Part shown: positions 1 to 7,398 of the stretch, one piece after another
How the letters are laid out: each line of letters opens with the position of its first letter
Numbering within the stretch: position 1 is the first letter of the stretch
Source of the DNA: JANMZO01 sp031383405
Lineage (GTDB): Bacteria; Actinomycetota; Acidimicrobiia; Acidimicrobiales; JANYDT01
Length of the DNA stretch: 64,000 nucleotides
Reading direction: 5' to 3'
Assembly: GCA_031383405.1 (NCBI GenBank)
Contig: JANMZO010000145.1
Coordinates: forward strand, 1-64,000
Position numbers and translations under genes: made by a program
Notes under the pieces: model-generated
What the model saw: only the letters and a program-made list of their open reading frames with translations
Database searches by the model: none
Told to the model about the DNA's origin: nothing

Positions 1-699
1 CCTTCAGCCAACCTCGGCAGCAACATCGCCATCTTCGAAGCCGTCCATGGATCCGCGCCCAAGTACGCCGGACGCAACGTCATCAACCCCACCGCCGTCA
101 TCCTCTCCGGGGCAATGATGCTCAAACACCTCGGCCACTACGAAGCAGCTGAGACCATCGAACACGCAGTCCTCACGACGCTCCAGCATGGACACCTCAC
201 CGGTGACGTCGTCGGCTACGACCACGGCCTCAGCACCAGCGAATACACCAAAGCCATCATCTGCAACCTGGGGAAAAAAGTTGATGGGTACACCGTCCGG
301 CGTGGCACACCGATGGCCATCCCCCAGCCCGTGGCCGACCCCGTGACCGTGCGCCCGAACAAGCGCGAGATCGTCGGGACCGACATCTTCGTCGAATCTG
401 GCGACCAGCCAGATGTTCTCGGCCCGCGAATGGAAGCCGCCGCCGTCGGCACCCCCCTGCGGCTCAAGATGATCTCCAACCGCGGCACCAAAATCTACCC
501 GGAAGGTAACTCAAACATCGACGTCGTCGACCAGTACCGGTGCCGATTCGTACGTCGCGATCCCGACGCCGTGATCACGCTCGGTACAGTCCGTGACCTA
601 CTCGCACGAGTCGAAGCGCAACGGCCATGGTGCCACGTCGAACTTCTTCAGCACTTCGACGACCAACCCGGATACACCAAAGCCCAAGGCGAGGACTGA
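1..699 (+). CDS. icd: Isocitrate dehydrogenase (NADP type II-like), 5'-truncated by window edge
   Basis: The frame is open from base 1, so only the C-terminal 232 residues are in the window. The motif EAVHGSAPKYAGRNVINPTA is the conserved substrate/cofactor segment of the isocitrate/isopropylmalate dehydrogenase family (oxidative decarboxylation of isocitrate to 2-oxoglutarate, TCA cycle, cytoplasm). The long C-terminal extension, with a PEGN...CRF segment and an ending near FDDQPGY, is the form known from Thermus-type isocitrate dehydrogenases and separates it from isopropylmalate dehydrogenase. It ends with TGA at 697-699. The following PurK-like frame may overlap its end. Family assignment is firm; the exact subtype is inference from the extension. 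Confidence 0.85.
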   Translation, partial: PSANLGSNIAIFEAVHGSAPKYAGRNVINPTAVILSGAMMLKHLGHYEAAETIEHAVLTTLQHGHLTGDVVGYDHGLSTSEYTKAIICNLGKKVDGYTVRRGTPMAIPQPVADPVTVRPNKREIVGTDIFVESGDQPDVLGPRMEAAAVGTPLRLKMISNRGTKIYPEGNSNIDVVDQYRCRFVRRDPDAVITLGTVRDLLARVEAQRPWCHVELLQHFDDQPGYTKAQGED

Positions 700-883
700 G
701 CATCGACAGCACAACCAAGGGACAACGTGCCCACAGTCGCCTTCGTCGTGCCCGACCGTCCTCCCGGACTGCGTGTCGCCGTGCCCGAGCGCATCGACAC
801 CGATGCGCTCGGAACCTTCACATCGGGGCGATCAAGCCGCACCACACCGCGTCCGCAAAGCACTGCTACCGCATCTCCAATCC

Positions 884-1939
884 ATGACGCAAACCCTCGA
901 CCCGGAGAGGCGACTCCATCGATCGCCGACCGTGGCAATGATTGGAGACACACGACTGTCCCGTCTGACCGCTCAGGCCGGGCAGAAGCTCGGCATCGAA
1001 GTGAAATTGATACGGCCCGATTCAACAGCCACGGGGACCCTGACTCCATCTCGAACCGACGTCACCGCATTCGGAACCGAAAGCGATTCGCACCCACAAT
1101 CGAACGGGTACGAGGTCATCTCCTGCTGCGGCATCGCCAACAACAGCATGTACCTCCGATCGATGGCTGCAGCCGGCTACACCGTTCGCCCCTCACCCAA
1201 GGCACTGGAACTTCGCAGTTCCAATCCACTCGCCCGGGAACTCCTGCTTCGTTTGGGATTTCACGTCGGTCCCGGCTATCGACAAGCCGACCCAGTACCA
1301 GACCACCCGCAACCACCGACAACCGCCCTCGCCGATCGCAAGTTCGTCGTCGTCCTCGTCGCTAGAAGCCCTTCAGGATGGACCGTCGCCTACCCAGTCG
1401 CAGAAGACGTCCATGAATCCCCTGCCGGCCCTGCCACCGTAGTCCCGGCGCGAATCAGCGACGACGTCGCGGACCGGGTCACCACGACCGCAAAATCGAT
1501 CGTCGACGGACTCGATACGAACGGAATCGTCGCCGTTCACATGCTCGTATCCCCACTCAGCACCGCCACCCCGATGATCATCATGGACATCTATTCCGGA
1601 CCCCAATACAGCGGCCTATTCACTATGGACGCCGCCGCCACGTCCCAATTCGACAACCACCTCAGAGCAATCCTCGACTGGCCCCTCGGCCCGACCCACC
1701 TCCACACACCCGCCGCCGCCACCATCCGACTGCACCTACCCCTCGACCCGACCCGGATCCACCAGCGCATTTCGCATGCCCTGGCCAACCCCGACATCCG
1801 CATCAACGTCCACCCCGGACCCCGCAACAACCGGTACATCCATGTCACCGCACTTAGCGGAACTTCCGAAGCAGCCCTTTCAGCCGCCCAGGCAGCCGCC
1901 CACGCATTCGCAATCCCATCACCCTTACCGAGGCACTGA
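884..1939 (+). CDS. PurK-like protein lacking the ATP-grasp core
   Basis: This 351-residue product resembles N5-carboxyaminoimidazole ribonucleotide synthase (PurK, purine biosynthesis). The N-terminus has a Rossmann-like start (VAMIGDTRLSRLTAQAGQKL). A VRPSPKALELRSSN segment matches the inter-domain region, and YSGPQYSGLFTMDAAATSQF and HLRAILDWPLG match the PurK signature around NEIAPRPHNSGHWT. Two things are wrong for an enzyme: the glycine-rich ATP-grasp stretch that should lie between LGFHVGPG and KFVVVLVARS is replaced by a short proline-rich linker, and the metal-binding NE pair is changed to MD. The frame is open for 351 codons. The start is uncertain: the frame also extends upstream into icd to 593, and no clear ribosome site precedes 884. 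It could be a decaying pseudogene or a non-catalytic paralogue. Confidence 0.6.
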   Translation: MTQTLDPERRLHRSPTVAMIGDTRLSRLTAQAGQKLGIEVKLIRPDSTATGTLTPSRTDVTAFGTESDSHPQSNGYEVISCCGIANNSMYLRSMAAAGYTVRPSPKALELRSSNPLARELLLRLGFHVGPGYRQADPVPDHPQPPTTALADRKFVVVLVARSPSGWTVAYPVAEDVHESPAGPATVVPARISDDVADRVTTTAKSIVDGLDTNGIVAVHMLVSPLSTATPMIIMDIYSGPQYSGLFTMDAAATSQFDNHLRAILDWPLGPTHLHTPAAATIRLHLPLDPTRIHQRISHALANPDIRINVHPGPRNNRYIHVTALSGTSEAALSAAQAAAHAFAIPSPLPRH

Positions 1940-1950
1940 GCGGTGAGAAC

Positions 1951-1969
1951 GCTCGTCTGATTTGGCCCC
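1951..1969 (+). repeat. Left terminal inverted repeat of the IS30 element
   Basis: GCTCGTCTGATTTGGCCCC is the exact reverse complement of 3263-3281. The target duplication GAAC lies immediately outside at 1947-1950. Confidence 0.9.
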
Positions 1970-2040
1970 ACTTGGGGGGTTCGCGCTTGGGGGTGGATTC
2001 TGATGGTCGTCGCTACACCTGAACGAACTGGAGTGTTGCG

Positions 2041-3231
2041 ATGGGTCGTGGTCGTGGGGGTATCCCGCTGGTGGAGAAGCGGGCTTTCTATGTTGAGTTG
2101 ATGAAGACAGGTTTGAGTAATGCCGAGGCGTGTCGTCGGGTCGGGGTTCATCGCAAGACGGGCGTGCGGTGGCAGCACGGCCGACGGGCGAAGCATCAGG
2201 ACCGCTCGTACGTGTACGCTCCGATCAACGCGGAGATCGCTGCGAAGAAGCCCGAATCGGGCCGCTATCTAAGCCAGCAAGACCGGATCGTGATCGCGGA
2301 CGCGGCGCGTGCTGGTTTGTCTGGCCGAAAGATTGCGGCGTTGCTCCCAGGCCGTGCGGTGTCGACGATCTGCCGTGAACTGGCCCGTAATGGTGAGACG
2401 AGCGGTGAGTATCAGCCGTTCAACGCGCAGAACAAGATGATGGAACGCAGACCGCGACCGAAAGCGCACAAGCTTGCTGACCCGATTGTGAACGTCGAGG
2501 TCCAGACGCTGTTGGATGGGCAGTGGAGCCCGGAGCAGATCTCAGCGACTTTGGCCAAACGCAACGACGGCCCGCGTATCTCGAGCGAATCGATCTACCG
2601 AGGTATTTACAACCCGTTGATCCCGCTCCGCCGTGAAGTGGCGTTACGAACCCGGCGGCTGCAACGCCGGAAACGGCGGCGTGCTGGCGAGCGGCAGCAG
2701 CGTTTCACTACGCCGATGCGGCCATTGACTGAACGGTCCGCGGGTGCGGCTGATCGAAGCGAGGCTGGGCATTGGGAAGGTGATCTGATCGTCGGGGAGT
2801 TCAATGGTTCAGCGATCGGAACCCTGGTCGAGCGTGTGACCCGGTACACGATGGTCGTTCATCTCGACGGGGCGCGTACCTCCGAGCAAGTAAAAACGGC
2901 GATCACCGGCAGGTTCAACGAATTGCCTGTGCACTTACGATTGTCGTTGACGTGGGATCAAGGAATCGAGATGGCTCGTCATCATGAGTTCACTGCAGCG
3001 ACCGGGATACCGGTGTTCTTCTGTGAGCCGCACTCGCCGTGGCAGCGTCCGTCGAATGAGAACACCAACGGTCTCTTGCGCGGGTACTTTCCGAAGAGCA
3101 CCGACCTCTACCAGCACAGCCCGGAACGACTCGCCGAAGTCGAGAAAGAACTCAACGAACGACCCCGGAAAACCCTTGGTTGGGACTCCCCGCAACATCG
3201 TTTCGATATACTCAGAAACCAAGCCGTGTAG
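2041..3231 (+). CDS. IS30-family transposase
   Basis: This 396-residue DDE transposase catalyses cut-and-paste or circle-mediated movement of the surrounding element. Two helix-turn-helix regions (about residues 22-45 and 78-112, the latter ending VSTICRELARN) bind the terminal repeats, as in other IS30 enzymes. The catalytic triad is visible: D248 in HWEGDLIVG, D306 in LTWDQG, and E340 in RPSNENTNGLLR, with the family-typical spacing. The ATG at 2041 has a GGAG ribosome site 7 bases upstream. Length is normal for the family and there is no frameshift. Confidence 0.95.
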   Translation: MGRGRGGIPLVEKRAFYVELMKTGLSNAEACRRVGVHRKTGVRWQHGRRAKHQDRSYVYAPINAEIAAKKPESGRYLSQQDRIVIADAARAGLSGRKIAALLPGRAVSTICRELARNGETSGEYQPFNAQNKMMERRPRPKAHKLADPIVNVEVQTLLDGQWSPEQISATLAKRNDGPRISSESIYRGIYNPLIPLRREVALRTRRLQRRKRRRAGERQQRFTTPMRPLTERSAGAADRSEAGHWEGDLIVGEFNGSAIGTLVERVTRYTMVVHLDGARTSEQVKTAITGRFNELPVHLRLSLTWDQGIEMARHHEFTAATGIPVFFCEPHSPWQRPSNENTNGLLRGYFPKSTDLYQHSPERLAEVEKELNERPRKTLGWDSPQHRFDILRNQAV

Positions 3232-3262
3232 CAACGACCGATAGAACCCGCCCCAGCACGAC

Positions 3263-3281
3263 GGGGCCAAATCAGACGAGC
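3263..3281 (-). repeat. Right terminal inverted repeat of the IS30 element
   Basis: Exact reverse complement of 1951-1969; the second GAAC copy follows at 3282-3285. Confidence 0.9.
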
Positions 3282-3425
3282 GAACTCAAAGGCGGTCACC
3301 CGAGAATCGTGTTGGACGTACTCGGCCACTCCTCGATTCGACTCACCCTGGACACTTACAGCCACGTGATGGCGGACCTTCAGCGCGAGGCGGCCATCGC
3401 GATGGAACGGGCGCTCGGCGTCTGA
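3282..3425 (+). pseudogene. 3' remnant of a tyrosine recombinase (phage-type integrase)
   Basis: Forty-seven codons remain, reading into a stop at 3423-3425. They contain GHPRIVLDVLGHSSIRLTLD and the following TYSHV, which are the LGH box and the nucleophile tyrosine motif at the C-terminus of tyrosine recombinases. The upstream two thirds, including the catalytic R-K-HxxR part, are missing: on the other side of the IS element lies the PurK-like gene, not the rest of the integrase. So insertion was accompanied or followed by a deletion. It marks a former integrative element or island end near the tRNA-Ala gene. Confidence 0.75.
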
Positions 3426-3448
3426 GACTTTTCTCCCGGGGAATTCAA

Positions 3449-3472
3449 ATGGCCCGGCTGAAACCGGGCCAT
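3449..3472 (-). terminator. Hairpin terminator candidate
   Basis: ATGGCCCGG and CCGGGCCAT form a 9-bp perfect stem with a 6-base loop. Read on the minus strand it is followed by TTTGAATT, so it probably ends the minus-strand pair of genes at 3494-4527; it also faces the recombinase remnant. Confidence 0.55.
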
Positions 3473-3493
3473 CACGATTCGAGGACTCTCGTT

Positions 3494-3643
3494 CTATTTT
3501 TTCTTTGTCGCGTCCTTGCGGTCCCTGATCGACTTCGCAAGAACGTAGGGATCGCTCGCCTGGCGAAGCGCGTTGACACTTGAGCGCGGATCGGTTGCGG
3601 GGGTGGACGCTTGCTTGGTTGCTTCTGTTGCGTTTCGGATCAT
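3494..3643 (-). CDS. 49-residue hypothetical protein, translationally coupled
   Basis: A short gene supported by context. Its ATG (3643-3641) overlaps the stop of the upstream gene in the arrangement ATGA (3640-3643), and the sequence GAGGAGTGAACC places a strong ribosome site just ahead of it. The product is hydrophilic and basic at its end (DRKDATKKK), with no cysteine, no membrane segment and no motif I recognise. A minus-strand terminator-like hairpin follows at 3449-3472. The coupling suggests it acts with the proteasome-like protein encoded upstream, for example as a small partner or substrate; that is inference. Confidence 0.55.
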   Translation of the reverse strand: MIRNATEATKQASTPATDPRSSVNALRQASDPYVLAKSIRDRKDATKKK

Positions 3644-4527
3644 GGTTCACTCCTCGGGTTGAGGTCTTGGGAGTAGTAGTGCTTTCGGCCTATCCACTTG
3701 AAGCCTTCGTGTCGTGAGATAGCGGCAACTTCAACCGGGCCTCCTACGGTATTTGGGCCTAACAAGTATGTGTTGAAGCCAATTGTTACATCGACCAAAA
3801 ATCTAGCCAAGTTGATGGCGTCTGCGAAAGGCATAAACGGTACAGCTGGGCTGTAGGTCGCTTGGTTGAATACATCGTCGAGCGCTCCGTGAAGACTCGG
3901 GTCGACCTGCGCCAATACCTTGCTTTTCAGTCCGGGATGGACGCCAAAAAGCCTTTCGACGGCCTCGGGCTGTGCGAACGCGACGTGGCCGTATGCATCT
4001 TTTGGAGCGATGTTGGCCGGCACCGGCGACGATCGAGGGTCAGAGATAATTATCTGCCATGCCTCGGCCTTCTCGGATCCAGCGGAGTATCCCGCGACCA
4101 GGAATCCCAGCACCGGAAGGTCGAAGCTTAACTCCGGCTCTCCACGCGTAACCCGAGCAGCGTTTTCCGCGTCATGCCGGTCGAGTTGATCGCCAATAAT
4201 CGGGGAGTAGAGCTCAGTGAATAACAGTTCGACTGCTCGAGTTGCAACTTCTTCGACGGTGTATGTGTCGGAATCGAGCGTCCAATCCGTGGAGGACCGA
4301 CCCATGAGACGAGCCCTCAGGTCTTTAGCGAGAGTTTCAATACTTGCGCTGTCGATCGACCCCAAGCCCCAAGTGAAGGCTCCGATCGGTAGCCTACGAT
4401 GAAGCTGAAACACCTTATTGGCGTTGTTGTAAACCTGCGCCGATCCGCCGGGGAGTGGGGCGGTCGTCGCTGAGTCGGTTGCGAGCACAATCCCGTCAAA
4501 TACTTTCACCATTACCGCCACGGTCAT
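3640..4527 (-). CDS. Proteasome-like (Ntn-hydrolase fold) hypothetical protein
   Basis: This 295-residue soluble protein has no obvious signal peptide. The first strands read VMVKVFDGIVLATDSATTAP, then NNANKVFQL and IGAFTWGLGSIDSASIETLA. This pattern (hydrophobic strand, DGIVLATDS, later KVF, then GAFTWGL) is that of 20S-proteasome/HslV-type subunits. The usual N-terminal catalytic Thr is not exposed: a Thr is residue 2 if the first Met at 4527 is used, but that Met has a poor ribosome site. The C-terminal half is not recognisable. It lies between a recombinase remnant and tRNA-Ala, so it may be cargo of a lost island. I am fairly sure it is a gene, less sure of the fold. Confidence 0.6.
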   Translation of the reverse strand: MTVAVMVKVFDGIVLATDSATTAPLPGGSAQVYNNANKVFQLHRRLPIGAFTWGLGSIDSASIETLAKDLRARLMGRSSTDWTLDSDTYTVEEVATRAVELLFTELYSPIIGDQLDRHDAENAARVTRGEPELSFDLPVLGFLVAGYSAGSEKAEAWQIIISDPRSSPVPANIAPKDAYGHVAFAQPEAVERLFGVHPGLKSKVLAQVDPSLHGALDDVFNQATYSPAVPFMPFADAINLARFLVDVTIGFNTYLLGPNTVGGPVEVAAISRHEGFKWIGRKHYYSQDLNPRSEP

Positions 4528-4665
4528 GGCGGGTGAGCGTAGCCGACTTTCGGAGGGGAAACGGGGTTCTGTAGCCCGTTACCCCGCGTCATTTACTGCC
4601 AGGCCGGCCGGTGTTGTTGCCGGTCGTCATCGAGCGATCACCGGCTCGGACCAGGGACTATCTCG

Positions 4666-4738
4666 TGGAGATGAACGGGATCGAACCGTCGACCTCCTGC
4701 TTGCAAAGCAGGCGCTCTACCAATTGAGCTACATCCCC
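4666..4738 (-). tRNA. tRNA-Ala(TGC)
   Basis: On the minus strand the 73-base sequence folds as a cloverleaf with acceptor stem GGGGATG/CATCTCC, D-arm GCTCAATTGGTAGAGC, anticodon stem-loop with TTGCAAG (anticodon TGC), and T-arm GACGGTTCGATCCCGTT. The CCA end is not encoded. It is the likeliest attachment target for the lost integrative element represented by the recombinase remnant at 3282-3425. Confidence 0.95.
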
Positions 4739-4796
4739 GAAAGGGCGATCTATTGTGGCACAGCCACAAGGGATCGGGCGCGAAAGCGCTGGGTCG

Positions 4797-5798
4797 TTAC
4801 AAATCAGCTCCGTGCTCCGGAACCCCGTCGAAGCGGGCGCACTTGATGCCTCGAGAAGCCAGATCCAACAGTGCCGGAGCTGCATCGATCATTTCACCGA
4901 GGCTACCGGCACCGCTTCGCCGAACAGTTCCTTCCACAACCGCACGCGCGGCGACCGCCAATACGGCTCCGGCCGCCACCGAAACGCGATCCATGCAGCC
5001 GAAAATCACCACGTCGGCAATACCCCGTCGGATTCCACGAAGTTCAACCCGAATCGCACCCGGACCCGCTTCAGCATGAGGTTGGCGGAGCATGGGAAAT
5101 CGTGAGGTCAGTCGGTCGCGTCGAGTTGCCGACAAGCGTGACGTAATCCGGCCTGCGTCGGGGAAGGCGTGGTGGAGGAGCATCGGATCCGGCAGCGCCG
5201 CCCTATAGCAGTCTGCCCCGCCGACCGGATCAGGAAACCAGCAGAGTTCGCGACCCGAACCCCCTGGTTTGGCCACCCACTCGCCGTCACGCCAGTCGAT
5301 GCCGTCATGCTTTAACGCCTCGTGGTGCTGTCGGGCACAACCGGGGCCGGCCGTCCCTGTTTTCGCGACATGAATCTCGTCGACCGACTCGAACTCAACG
5401 GCTCCGTGTTTGGCGAGCAGGCATGAAAGGCCCGGAGCGAACCCCGCCCCGATGAGGATCGATCGGTTCCGGGCGACGGCTGCACCATGGAGCCCGCGCA
5501 GCTCGTTCGCATCGTCGATCGAATCGCTGACCGATACAACGTGGGCGTCAAGACCCAGGGCCCGCTTCGCCAGAGTCCCGTGACCCGGGGGGCAGGCCAA
5601 AAGTACGATCCCTGGTGTCACGTCGGCCCAAGAGCGCGATCCGAGCGCCTCCGTCTTTCCACCCATGGAAGCGACTACTTCCCTGACCCGATCGTCGCGC
5701 ACATCGTCGAGCACAATCCGGTCGATACCCGAGACAGTCAACAGCTGACGGGTCGCCCGGCCACCCACAATGCCGCAACCAACTACCAGAACGTTCAT
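4797..5798 (-). CDS. Saccharopine dehydrogenase-like NAD(P)-binding protein
   Basis: This 333-residue protein starts MNVLVVGCGIVGGRATRQLL, a Rossmann fold with GxGxxG right at the N-terminus, followed by an acidic end of strand 2 (DDVRDD). The layout, with LLACPPGHGTLAKRALGLDA and IGAGFAPGLSCLLAKH, is that of the saccharopine dehydrogenase/carboxynorspermidine synthase superfamily, in which strands of this type bind NAD(P) and the middle domain binds an amino-acid-like substrate. The actual substrate cannot be read from sequence. It lies alone between two tRNA genes on the same strand; the upstream region shows no strong ribosome site. Confidence 0.65.
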   Translation of the reverse strand: MNVLVVGCGIVGGRATRQLLTVSGIDRIVLDDVRDDRVREVVASMGGKTEALGSRSWADVTPGIVLLACPPGHGTLAKRALGLDAHVVSVSDSIDDANELRGLHGAAVARNRSILIGAGFAPGLSCLLAKHGAVEFESVDEIHVAKTGTAGPGCARQHHEALKHDGIDWRDGEWVAKPGGSGRELCWFPDPVGGADCYRAALPDPMLLHHAFPDAGRITSRLSATRRDRLTSRFPMLRQPHAEAGPGAIRVELRGIRRGIADVVIFGCMDRVSVAAGAVLAVAARAVVEGTVRRSGAGSLGEMIDAAPALLDLASRGIKCARFDGVPEHGADL

Positions 5799-5946
5799 GT
5801 TTATGGGTTAACGCAGATCAGGGCCGGAAAGCTCTCGCCAACCGCCGTGTTGGGGCGGAATACCGCCGGAACCGCGGAGGCGAAGAACTCCAGCGATCAC
5901 CCCGGCGATGCCAAGGGACAAAAGAGCACGACGGAGTGCATTCACG

Positions 5947-6020
5947 TGGGGCTGGCAGGAATCGAACCTGCGACCTTCACATTATCAGTGTGACGCTCTA
6001 ACCAACTGAGCTACAGCCCC
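5947..6020 (-). tRNA. tRNA-Ile(GAT)
   Basis: A 74-base cloverleaf on the minus strand: acceptor GGGGCTG/CAGCCCC, D-arm GCTCAGTTGGTTAGAGC, anticodon loop CTGATAA (anticodon GAT), T-arm GCAGGTTCGATTCCTGC. No CCA is encoded. This Ile gene and the Ala gene 1.2 kb downstream are separate from any rRNA operon in the window. Confidence 0.95.
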
Positions 6021-6090
6021 AGGGCCGAGAAACATTACACGACCCGAGGGACACACCGTTTCGGGTTTGTTCGCCCGGTTCGTGTTGAAC

Positions 6091-6768
6091 TCAGCGAGAT
6101 CCCGGGGTCATCCATGACCCGGTCGGATCGGCAGCTGCGGCGATCCAGTCCTCATCAGCCGAAGGACCGTGCTCAGGTTCAATGTCCGCAACCGGCTCGG
6201 GGCCCTTCACCCTTACGGATTCGTCAACTGGCCAAGAGGTCAGCGCCGGCCCGGTGGTCGCTGGGTTCGCAACAGCCGGGGGCTCGTACACGAGAGGCGA
6301 GGGGCCGGCGGGCCGGGGCGCACGACGGCGCCCGCTGCGGCGGCGACGGGGAGCACGAGCGAGTTCCGCTTGGGCAGCGACTGCGTTGGCCGAAACATCT
6401 CTCGGCAGCGGTACCCGCTCCTGGAGCACTGACACAACCACGCCACCGAAGATGCTGCTCAACATGTTGTACAGGAACGCCATCACGATGGTGCCGACGG
6501 TGGCGAGGAGGATCAACGCTCCGGTCACGCCTATCGCTGCACGCAAAAGCTTATCTCCGAAGAGTTGGAAGTCTTTCGTACCAAGAAGATCACCAAGGAA
6601 AGATTCGATCTGATCTCGTGTACCGACCCGATCAGCGGTGAACCACAGGCCGATCACTGCGAACAATGACACCACCCCACAACACAGATGGAACAAGAAC
6701 GCGACTTTGGCGACCGACCAAAGCTCAAAGCGCCGAACTACCCGACGCGCTCGTATTCCTCTGCGCAC
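6091..6768 (-). CDS. DUF3566 transmembrane protein
   Basis: A 225-residue membrane protein with GTG start. Two hydrophobic segments (about residues 23-48, KVAFLFHLCCGVVSLFAVIG, and 80-110, AAIGVTGALILLATVGTIVM) flank an outside loop; the Arg-rich segment and long Pro/Glu-rich C-terminal tail (from about residue 130) are probably cytoplasmic. This is the DUF3566 family, which in actinobacteria is almost always encoded just downstream of gyrA. Its function is unknown; links to envelope or replication are only by location. Confidence 0.85.
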   Translation of the reverse strand: MRRGIRARRVVRRFELWSVAKVAFLFHLCCGVVSLFAVIGLWFTADRVGTRDQIESFLGDLLGTKDFQLFGDKLLRAAIGVTGALILLATVGTIVMAFLYNMLSSIFGGVVVSVLQERVPLPRDVSANAVAAQAELARAPRRRRSGRRRAPRPAGPSPLVYEPPAVANPATTGPALTSWPVDESVRVKGPEPVADIEPEHGPSADEDWIAAAADPTGSWMTPGSR

Positions 6769-6863
6769 ATACCGACACTACTGCCGCAGGGAGTCTCAAC
6801 CCAGTCAAGCTGACCCACTATTGCGGGGTCTTGCCGAGAGCCTCTCTCCGGGCACGTACTTGC

Positions 6864-7325
6864 TCAGCGCGGCTTCGAAGTAGTCGGCCTCAGGATGATG
6901 ATCCCGTCGACAATCAACTCCCCGGACGGATCCGTCTCGTCTGCGTTTGTCGTGGAGGTATCGGTCAGGTCTTCATAGCGAGGAAGCATCGCACTGTGGC
7001 GGCCGGTGGCCGTCGCAATCGCCCCGTGCAATTCAACACTGACGACGACATCGTCAGCCACTTCAGAATATCCGGTGATGCGCACCCCGTTGCGGGCAGC
7101 CAGCGCTTCGGCTGCGGTCCGGCCGGCGGCGGCGGCGGCTAACGCAACGGCATCAGCCGCGGCCTGAGCTTTGGCGCGGTCGTTCGCCGCCACCCCCAAT
7201 CGAACGACAAACGTCGTGAGCACCGCCACGAGTGCAACAACCGCAACGGCTGTCACCGTGACCGAACCCCTCCCGCGTGGCCTCCGGGCAGGATCCACCG
7301 AACGACAACTCAGCGACATGTGCAT
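6864..7325 (-). CDS. TadE-like/helicase-secretion neighbourhood protein
   Basis: After a short basic stretch (PARRPRGRGS) comes one hydrophobic segment, VTVTAVAVVALVAVLTTFVV, and then NDRAKAQAAADAVALAAA, the alanine-rich helix typical of TadE/TadG-like pilin-related proteins and Rv3655c-type actinobacterial proteins. The rest is a small outside domain. These proteins are usually encoded with Flp pilus assembly genes; here the gene stands alone after gyrA. The start is uncertain: the frame opens with TTG at 7367, and ATGs at 7325 and 7319 have no strong ribosome site. I chose 7325. Confidence 0.6.
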   Translation of the reverse strand: MHMSLSCRSVDPARRPRGRGSVTVTAVAVVALVAVLTTFVVRLGVAANDRAKAQAAADAVALAAAAAGRTAAEALAARNGVRITGYSEVADDVVVSVELHGAIATATGRHSAMLPRYEDLTDTSTTNADETDPSGELIVDGIIILRPTTSKPR

Positions 7326-7398
7326 TCGGCCATCGTGCGTGCGGCTCGCCCGTCGCGGGGGAGCCAAACACGCGCTTGGACAGATCGGGCTGCGGGGG

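Larger units (their letters stand above)
1951..3281 (+). mobile_element. IS30-family insertion sequence, apparently complete
   Basis: This 1331-bp element is bounded by 19-bp perfect inverted repeats (1951-1969 and 3263-3281) and flanked by the direct repeat GAAC (1947-1950 and 3282-3285), the expected target duplication. It contains one transposase gene with an intact DDE triad. Intact ends and an uninterrupted transposase suggest recent or still possible activity. It sits directly against the remnant of a tyrosine recombinase gene. Confidence 0.9.

Noticed and set aside
593..883. Upstream part of the PurK-like frame
   Set aside because: It overlaps the icd 3' end in another frame, is Pro/Ser/Arg-rich and has no PurK-like content.
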